From: an uncultured Clostridia bacterium
GTDB taxonomy: Bacteria > Bacillota > Clostridia > Oscillospirales > CAG-272
Assembly: GCA_945485605.1 (NCBI GenBank)
Contig: CALYSG010000013.1
Span: 1-18,892, forward strand
Direction of reading: 5' to 3'
Length of the DNA stretch: 18,892 nt
Shown: piece by piece, positions 14,401-18,892 of the stretch
How positions within the stretch are numbered: the stretch's first letter is position 1
How the letters are laid out: every line of letters starts with the position of its first letter
Notes under the pieces: model-generated
Databases searched by the model: none
Told to the model about the DNA's origin: nothing
What the model saw: the letters and a program-made list of their open reading frames with translations, nothing else
Translations under genes and position numbers: made by a program

Positions 14401-14971
14401 CGACGAAGCATCTGATATCTTACGCGACGGTCAGCACGTCAAGCTCGCAGGAGTGATCGGTACATTGTCAAGAAAGACGACGCAGAAGGGTGAGACCATG
14501 GCTTTTTTCACACTTGAGGACAGGAGCGGGAGCATCGAATGCGTCGCCTTCGCAAAGCAGTATAAGAGCTTTGCCGGGCTGATCCATACCGACGGCGCGG
14601 TCTATGTCGAGGGTAAGCTGACATACAGGGATGACACGGTCCCCCGGCTTATTATTTCGACCGTCGGTGCATTGATTGAAAATTCAAAGTTTTCAAAGCG
14701 TGAAGCAATCATAGAAAATAAAAAAGAAGCGCCACCGACGGTTAAAGTTTCGGACGCTAAGACTGTTTTTATCAGACTTCCGTGCAAAGACAGCATTGAA
14801 TTCAGAAAATGTGAGAATTTAGCGGCGATATTCCCGGGAGCAGTACGTGTCAGATATTATGACAACATAAGCCGGGAATACTTTGAGACCGGTAGTAAAA
14901 TCGCACTCAGCAGTTACATTGCCGGTGTGCTCATAAAATATGTCGGGAAAGACAATTTGGCAATACGTTAA
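11483..14971 (+). CDS. dnaE: DNA polymerase III alpha subunit (DnaE type)
   Basis: A 1162-residue replicative C-family polymerase. Order: PHP domain (1-~270; HLHLHSEYSLLDG, LTDHGNMFG, GCEVYV, DHGNSDQK and NDCHYL, so the metal ligands look complete), palm with PGRGSGAGS and catalytic PDIDVDF plus KFDFLALRYLT, fingers with ALYRPGPME and YQEQVMSI, helix-hairpin-helix region (~780-850), a clamp-binding-like QLDMF at 905-909, and an OB-fold (GVIGTLSRKTTQKGETMAFFTLED, ~980-1060). Synthesises DNA at the fork; in many Firmicutes it works with PolC, but polC is not in this window. It has no inserted DnaQ-type exonuclease, so proofreading could come from the PHP domain (inference from ligand retention). 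The start is GTG at 11483 with GGGGAGG ahead. Last gene of the operon; a strong terminator follows at once. Confidence 0.97.
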   Translation: MGFVHLHLHSEYSLLDGACRIVDIPKRAAECGHTAVALTDHGNMFGAVAFYRACKKSGIKPIIGCEVYVSESGHLSRTGGEGSAQHLVLLCKNEKGYKNLIKLVSLGFTEGFYSRPRIDDDLLSEHAEGLIALSGCLSGRIPHFLLAGDFESAKAAALKYSEIFGRDSFYIELQDHGNSDQKQILSELIRLAKECDLQTVATNDCHYLYREDANTQAVMMCIATGRTVADGRARGFESDELYYKSTGEMERLFAFCPESVSNTEKIAEQCNFDFDFTKTFLPSFECPGGEKASEYLEKLAYEGFSKREEKGETDFSRASREEYLDRIRYELSVIENMGYSDYFLIVQDYVNYAKSEKIPVGPGRGSGAGSIVAYCLGITDVDPMRYDLLFERFLNPERVSMPDIDVDFCYNRRGEVIDYVSHRYGAERVSQIITFGTLAAKAAIRDVGRALGLPYSNVDAVAKAVPQALDVTLDDAVKTPSFRELYESSEVTRSLVDTARKLEGMPRNISIHAAGVVITEKPVSDYVPLAVSGGTVVTQYDMDTIASLGLLKFDFLALRYLTIAAGAENQIRETDPDFSLEKLPLDDKKTYSMISAGDTSGVFQLESAGMKSMLSEMKPNCIDDILAAIALYRPGPMESIPRFIECRRDPSKIVYPSPLLKPVLESTFGCIVYQEQVMSILRILAGYTYGHADIVRRAMSKKKSDVLEAERGSFVSGAAGNGMTEEDANVLFDSIAAFANYAFNKSHAAAYALISYRTAYLKAHYAKEYFAAMLTSVLGNQPKTAEYIAECHRHGIEVLPPDINESGLTFCAAGKNIRFGLLALKNVGKQFAEAIISERSRRPYASFEDFVERLSDTELNKRQIEALIKAGTFDTLGVYRSRLLAGYEALIDQVNRRNRSNLDGQLDMFSSVAGDRGIMRFEYPQKPDLSLREKLMLEKECSGMYFSGYMTDGYSDCIASLGTVQIGDVLREPDEASDILRDGQHVKLAGVIGTLSRKTTQKGETMAFFTLEDRSGSIECVAFAKQYKSFAGLIHTDGAVYVEGKLTYRDDTVPRLIISTVGALIENSKFSKREAIIENKKEAPPTVKVSDAKTVFIRLPCKDSIEFRKCENLAAIFPGAVRVRYYDNISREYFETGSKIALSSYIAGVLIKYVGKDNLAIR

Positions 14972-15007
14972 AAGATCGGAGATCCAAACGGATCTCCGAT
15001 CTTTATA
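14972..15007. terminator. Bidirectional terminator between dnaE and the lipoprotein gene
   Basis: A perfect 14-bp stem (14972-14985 with 14990-15003) has an AAAC loop. It starts right after the dnaE stop, with TTTATAT following on the plus strand; on the minus strand it follows the lipoprotein stop and is followed by TTTT. It ends both converging operons. Confidence 0.9.
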
Positions 15008-15009
15008 TA

Positions 15010-16377
15010 TCAGTTAGCAGGCGGAGTCAAAGTTATCTTGTATACCTTTGTACCGGCTGACGCGCCGCAACCGACGTATAGCTCGTCTTTATAAATAAAG
15101 ATATTCTCGGGTTCGATGCCGGTAATGTCGAGCTTTACAAGGCTTACGAAATTTCCGCTCCAGTCGTAGACGGTTATAACGTTATTTTTGTAAAGCACGA
15201 AGTAGATGAACTGATCGTCACATTCCATACCCTGCGTTACATATCCGGTTGTCAAGGACGTCGGCCTGAATGAAGTTATCATGGTTTTTTTGAAATCCGA
15301 GTCGAGTATCGTGAAGGTCTGACCGCCGCTGAGTCCGACGACGTAGCGATCGTATTTTTCATTGTACGCGATGCAATAGATCTTCATGCCGATCGATCTT
15401 GTTTCCGTAACTTCCAGAGTATCGGGGTCGACGAATGAGACCCTGTCACGGTAGGGATTGTTATGTACGACTACGAGCTTGCCGATCTTGGAATTGTATG
15501 TGATGTCGTTTGCGTGATTGAGATCAAGATCTTCGCTTATCTTAACGACCTTTCCGGTTGCAAGATCGGTCTTAACGATCCTGACTATGTTGTTTTTTTC
15601 GTTTGATTGCGTATCCTTCTGAATGAGCGCCTGGTAGAAATACTTTCCGTCAGTACCGCCGCCCTGCGATGTTTTTATAAGGTCTATTTTTGAGACGGTG
15701 AATTTATAATCGCTCGTCGAGGAGATAGCCTGATTCTGTTTGAGAAGGGCACGGAAGGTATAATCATCAGGGTCGCTGTGATAGTTATCGGTCTTTTTGA
15801 GGATCAGCTTGCCCTCACCCCTTTCCACATTTTCTTCGGTAAGGTAATTTTCAATAAAGTATAATACTCCGGTTGCGGACAGTGTCTCATCAGAGCCAAC
15901 AATTACTATTTTCTTTTCGGTAAAGACGATGGCAAACTGGCTGACTGCAAGCTTTGCCTTCTCCGCAACTGTCTCATCTCGGTTTGTATCGCCGATAAGT
16001 ATCTCATAGCCGTCCTTTGTCTGACCTTCTTCGAGAAAATCATCTCGAATGTTCGGCTTGCCGCCCGAGAGGTTCGCAAGTGCCGAGTATAGCTTCACTC
16101 CGGAAGAGATGAGTGCGTCACAGGTCTTGCGGTTTTCCGGGCGGACTATGTCGAATACGCTTTCGCCCTCATTAATAAGAATGTAACCCTTTTCGCCAAC
16201 GGGGTCGTCGGGTTCGGGTGCTTCGGTCTTATCTTCCGTGGTGGTCTCATTTGTGCCAACGGTAGTGACTTCGTCGGTGTTGCTTTCGATGCCCGGTGTG
16301 TTGCCGTTATCAACGGTGCATGATGCCGATGCGAGCAGAATTATTGTTATAAGCAGAATAGCAATGATCTTTTTCAT
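15010..16377 (-). CDS. Secreted lipoprotein of unknown function, beta-propeller-like C-terminus
   Basis: About 455 residues from the preferred ATG at 16377 (a longer ATG at 16392 adds MGARI and has a poorer context). A lipoprotein signal peptide is visible: MKKI, a hydrophobic stretch, then LLASASC, with acylation predicted on Cys20. A Thr/Glu/Pro-rich, acidic linker (~21-55) suits a surface-exposed protein. Residues ~60-195 resemble the small N-terminal domain found before some glucuronidase-like glycosidases: EILIGDTNRDE, FAIVFTEKKIVIVGSDE and a YFIENYL helix. The C-terminal ~240 residues have repeated short beta blades (VDPDTLEVTE, IYCIAYNEKYDRYVVG, DDQFIYFVLYKNNVITVYDWSG, IYKDELYVG), suggesting a propeller. 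No catalytic residues are recognised. It follows pyk by 26 bases in the hprK-pyk operon. It could bind or sense a cell-surface or carbohydrate ligand; this is not shown. Confidence 0.8.
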   Translation of the reverse strand: MKKIIAILLITIILLASASCTVDNGNTPGIESNTDEVTTVGTNETTTEDKTEAPEPDDPVGEKGYILINEGESVFDIVRPENRKTCDALISSGVKLYSALANLSGGKPNIRDDFLEEGQTKDGYEILIGDTNRDETVAEKAKLAVSQFAIVFTEKKIVIVGSDETLSATGVLYFIENYLTEENVERGEGKLILKKTDNYHSDPDDYTFRALLKQNQAISSTSDYKFTVSKIDLIKTSQGGGTDGKYFYQALIQKDTQSNEKNNIVRIVKTDLATGKVVKISEDLDLNHANDITYNSKIGKLVVVHNNPYRDRVSFVDPDTLEVTETRSIGMKIYCIAYNEKYDRYVVGLSGGQTFTILDSDFKKTMITSFRPTSLTTGYVTQGMECDDQFIYFVLYKNNVITVYDWSGNFVSLVKLDITGIEPENIFIYKDELYVGCGASAGTKVYKITLTPPAN

Positions 16378-16403
16378 TATCCTTGCCCCCAAATCAATTT
16401 ATT

Positions 16404-17825
16404 TCAGACCGTTTCAACCTTGAGAAGGTTGGTGTTGCCCGACGAGCGAACCTCCTCACCGCTTGTGATAACGACACGGTCTCCGGTCTGTACCATATCT
16501 ATCATCTTGGCGCAGTCCACAGCGTGACGCATAAGTTTGTCCGCGTCACTCTGATAGAGCGAAAGTACGGGGTAAACGCCCCATGAGAGCGCGAGCTGAT
16601 GGAAGGTCTTTTCACAGGGAGTTGCGGCGATGACCGGAACGGAGGGTCGGAATTTCGAGCAAAGCCTTGCCGTATAGCCCGATTCGGTCGCGGTAAGAAT
16701 GGCTTTTGCATTCATATCGGCGGCGGTAGTGCAGGCAGCGTCGCATATAGCGTTCGTAATGCTCTCGTGATCGTCGGTGTGGCGGAAGCCCTTATATGAA
16801 CCAAGGTCTATGGCATCGTTTTCAGCCTGTTCGACTATGTGCGACATAACTTCGACGACCCTTACCGGGTAATCGCCGACCGTAGTCTCGCCCGAAAGCA
16901 TAACAGCAGAGGTACCGTCAAATACGGCGTTTGCGACGTCTGTTATCTCGGCACGGGTAGGCATATAGTTATGAAGCATGGATTCAAGCATCTGGGTCGC
17001 CGTAATGACCATTTTCCCGGCTTGATAGCACTGTCTTATGAACTTCTTCTGGATACCGGGAAGTCTCTCAAAGGCGATCTCGACACCCATGTCACCGCGG
17101 GCGACCATTATGCCGTCGGATGCCTCAAGTATCTCGGCAAAGTTATCGACGCCTTCGGCATTTTCGATCTTGGATATTATTTTTATTTTGTGAGCACCGT
17201 GGTAGTCAAGAAACTTGCGCAGCGAGATAACATCTTCGGCGCACCTTACAAATGATGCCGCGATGAAGTCGACGTCCTTCTCTACACCGAAGAGCAGGTC
17301 CGATTTGTCCTGCTCCGACAGGAAGGGGATATCAAGGTGAAGGTTCGGGAGATTGAGGCTCTTGTGAGTAGAGATATAACCGCCGTCAATTATGCGGCAG
17401 AGAATATCCGTGTCGGTGTGGCTTATGACTTCGAGCTCGATATTTCCGTCATCTATAAGGATCCTCTGACCCGGTTTAAGGTCATGCTTCGGAAGATCCG
17501 GATAGTTTATCGGCGCCTCTGATGAGTTTCCTAAAATGTCACGCGTAGTTATCGTGAATGTATCGCCGGTCTTAAGCATCGCTTTGCCGTTTTTGATGTC
17601 CTTGATCCTTATTTCGGGTCCCTTCGTGTCAAGCATAACGGCGGCGGGCACGCCGAGCCTGTCGCGGACGCGGCGGAACATATCGATCGTTTTACCGTGA
17701 TTTTCGTGTGTGCCGTGGGAGAAGTTGAAGCGTGCGACGTTCATTCCGGCTATGAGCATCTTTTCCATGACCTCTTCGTTGCTTGAAGCGGGTCCGAGAG
17801 TGCATACGATCTTGGTTTTTCTCAT
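16404..17825 (-). CDS. pyk: Pyruvate kinase
   Basis: A 473-residue glycolytic enzyme converting phosphoenolpyruvate and ADP to pyruvate and ATP in the cytoplasm. Signatures: N-terminal KIVCTLGPAS, R32 with NFSHG, DTKGPEIR (66-73), the catalytic Lys K219 in ISKIENAEG with metal ligands E221 and D245 (VARGDMGVEI), T277 in ATQMLESM, and the C-terminal alpha/beta domain with SGETTVGDYP and SGYTAR. The length matches ordinary bacterial enzymes; it lacks the extra C-terminal PEP-utiliser domain found in many Bacillus/Clostridia pyruvate kinases. ATG at 17825 is preceded by AAAGGA at eight bases. The 26-base gap to hprK has no terminator, so it is co-transcribed with the kinase that senses glycolytic intermediates, a sensible pairing. 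Confidence 0.97.
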   Translation of the reverse strand: MRKTKIVCTLGPASSNEEVMEKMLIAGMNVARFNFSHGTHENHGKTIDMFRRVRDRLGVPAAVMLDTKGPEIRIKDIKNGKAMLKTGDTFTITTRDILGNSSEAPINYPDLPKHDLKPGQRILIDDGNIELEVISHTDTDILCRIIDGGYISTHKSLNLPNLHLDIPFLSEQDKSDLLFGVEKDVDFIAASFVRCAEDVISLRKFLDYHGAHKIKIISKIENAEGVDNFAEILEASDGIMVARGDMGVEIAFERLPGIQKKFIRQCYQAGKMVITATQMLESMLHNYMPTRAEITDVANAVFDGTSAVMLSGETTVGDYPVRVVEVMSHIVEQAENDAIDLGSYKGFRHTDDHESITNAICDAACTTAADMNAKAILTATESGYTARLCSKFRPSVPVIAATPCEKTFHQLALSWGVYPVLSLYQSDADKLMRHAVDCAKMIDMVQTGDRVVITSGEEVRSSGNTNLLKVETV

Positions 17826-17851
17826 TATTTTATCCTTTTAAAAATAGATTT

Positions 17852-18784
17852 TTATTCGAGTCCCATCTGACCCATGAGCTTTTTGTTGAATTCTTCAGCC
17901 GTGTTGTAGCCCATCTTTTTCTGGCGGTTGTTCATCGCGGCTATCTCAAGGATTATGGCAAGGTTTCGGCCCGGTTTGACCGGGATGGTGATAGCCGGAA
18001 CGTTTATTCCGAGTATGTCGACCGTTTCATTGTCGAGGCCGAGCCTGTCGTACATTTTACCCTGAACCCACTGCTCGAGCTTTATAACGAGGTCGATGCT
18101 CTGAGTCTCCTTGATGGCTCCCATACCGAATATACGACGTATGTCAACTATGCCGATGCCGCGAAGCTCGACATAATGCCGGATTATCTCGGGAGCCGTA
18201 CCCACGAGGGTCTTTGCGGAAACGCGTTTTACTTCGACCGCATCGTCGGCGATAAGTCGGTGACCTCTTTTTACAAGCTCGATGGCGGTCTCACTCTTGC
18301 CGACTCCGCTGTCGCCGAGAAGGAGCAGACCTTCGCCGTAGACCTCGACGAGTACGCCGTGGCGTGTGATACGAGGTGCAAGGTGAACGTTCAGTGAGGC
18401 TATCATTGCCGCCATTATATTTGTGGTTTTTTCCTTTGAGGCGAAGACGGGGATGCAGTTGCGCTTTGCCTGCTCTACAAGCTCGTCAAAGACCGGAAGC
18501 CCGGCAGTAACTATCACGGCGGCAGGGTGTGCATTCATGAAATCCCGTATTTTGCGTGTTCTGTCTTCCGCGGTCTGGCGTTCAAGGTATCTGTGCTCGG
18601 CGTTTCCGATCATCTGTATACGCGAAGGCTCGAAGATCTCGAAAAATCCCGCGAGCGCAAGCCCCGGACGGTCTACCTCGTTGCTCGATATCATTATGGT
18701 ATCGGCAGGAGCCGGAAGATAGAGTGTTGTGAGTGAGAATTCGTCGATTAGCTTGTTCAGTGAAATGCTGTATGAATCTTCCAT
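17852..18784 (-). CDS. hprK: HPr kinase/phosphorylase
   Basis: A 310-residue bifunctional enzyme that phosphorylates HPr on Ser46 with ATP (or PPi) and removes it by phosphorolysis, setting carbon-catabolite control in low-GC Gram-positives. The N-terminal domain (1-~130) is followed by the catalytic domain with His142 (RHGVLVEVYG), Walker A GDSGVGKS (157-164), acidic HRLIADDAVEV (D180/D181), the family signature ELRGIGIVDIRRIFGMG (206-222) and PVKPGRNLAIILEIAAMNNR near the end. The length is normal. ATG at 18784 has AAAGGA upstream. First gene of the operon hprK-pyk-lipoprotein. In many Firmicutes hprK sits with lgt or with murB-rapZ-whiA; here it is on the other strand, 7 kb from murB. Confidence 0.96.
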   Translation of the reverse strand: MEDSYSISLNKLIDEFSLTTLYLPAPADTIMISSNEVDRPGLALAGFFEIFEPSRIQMIGNAEHRYLERQTAEDRTRKIRDFMNAHPAAVIVTAGLPVFDELVEQAKRNCIPVFASKEKTTNIMAAMIASLNVHLAPRITRHGVLVEVYGEGLLLLGDSGVGKSETAIELVKRGHRLIADDAVEVKRVSAKTLVGTAPEIIRHYVELRGIGIVDIRRIFGMGAIKETQSIDLVIKLEQWVQGKMYDRLGLDNETVDILGINVPAITIPVKPGRNLAIILEIAAMNNRQKKMGYNTAEEFNKKLMGQMGLE

Positions 18785-18819
18785 CGTTTTATCCTTTCGG
18801 CACTTCTTGTCCGAATACT

Positions 18820-18848
18820 ATTATCGCCTACTTCTCCCCATTTGAAAA
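18820..18848 (-). promoter_or_regulatory. Possible promoter of the hprK operon
   Basis: On the minus strand, TTTTCA (18843-18848) and GATAAT (18820-18825) are separated by 17 bases. The -10 box is good (five of six) and the -35 box is weak. It is the best candidate in the ~108 bases upstream of hprK that are visible; the rest of that stretch shows no gene. Confidence 0.4.
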
Positions 18849-18892
18849 GATACAAAATCACAACTCGGAAGAAAAACGCGGAAAAATCAGGG

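Noticed and set aside
17783..18397. 204-codon plus-strand open frame opposite hprK
   Set aside because: Antisense shadow; the minus-strand frame carries every HprK motif.

Overview
Most of the window (about 265 to 18892) reads as one stretch of roughly 50% GC chromosome from an anaerobic Firmicute, most likely a gut or rumen Clostridia member (Oscillospiraceae-like). The clues are HPr kinase/phosphorylase, WhiA, a MurB type with the YRxS motif, strong AGGAGG-type ribosome sites, consensus TTGACA/TATAAT promoters and a tRNA-Leu with an encoded CCA end. The taxonomy is inference, because no rRNA is present.

The first ~262 bases are different. They are AT-rich, and one frame stays open across the whole stretch only if TAG is read as an amino acid: it has five in-frame TAG codons and no TAA or TGA. 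This looks like a fragment of a TAG-recoded (code 15-like) phage gene. It abuts a GH78-type alpha-L-rhamnosidase-like gene whose 5' end is missing, so the join is most simply an assembly or library chimera, though real integration is not excluded.

From left to right: 262-3276 (+) holds the 5'-truncated rhamnosidase-like glycosidase and a PHP-domain phosphoesterase, ending at a shared convergent terminator. 3302-4444 (-) holds a small XRE repressor-like gene and a HAD-IIA (NagD-like) phosphatase. 4475-4891 is a dense regulatory region: two 17-bp TGTC-N9-GACA inverted repeats, two consensus sigma-70 promoters, a 21-codon leader peptide with an excellent ribosome site, a 14-nt sequence present twice, and an intrinsic terminator just before the next start codon. 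This architecture predicts attenuation control of the downstream pair, an ABC-B type heterodimeric exporter (4892-8615/8916), reminiscent of Bacillus subtilis BmrB-BmrCD. The second exporter gene has lost its stop codon: its frame runs on through two hairpins and antisense through a complete tRNA-Leu(GAG) unit. A tandem TAATGA stop lies one base out of phase at the expected end.

8898-14971 (+) is a housekeeping operon from a consensus promoter: a YjjG-like HAD nucleotidase, murB, whiA and dnaE, closed by a 14-bp terminator. 15010-18784 (-) is the convergent operon hprK-pyk-lipoprotein, joining carbon-catabolite signalling (HprK), the last step of glycolysis (Pyk) and a secreted lipoprotein of unknown role. 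The hprK/murB/whiA genes that are often neighbours in Firmicutes are all here, but split between strands and without rapZ or yvcK.

No CRISPR array, insertion sequence or rRNA was seen.
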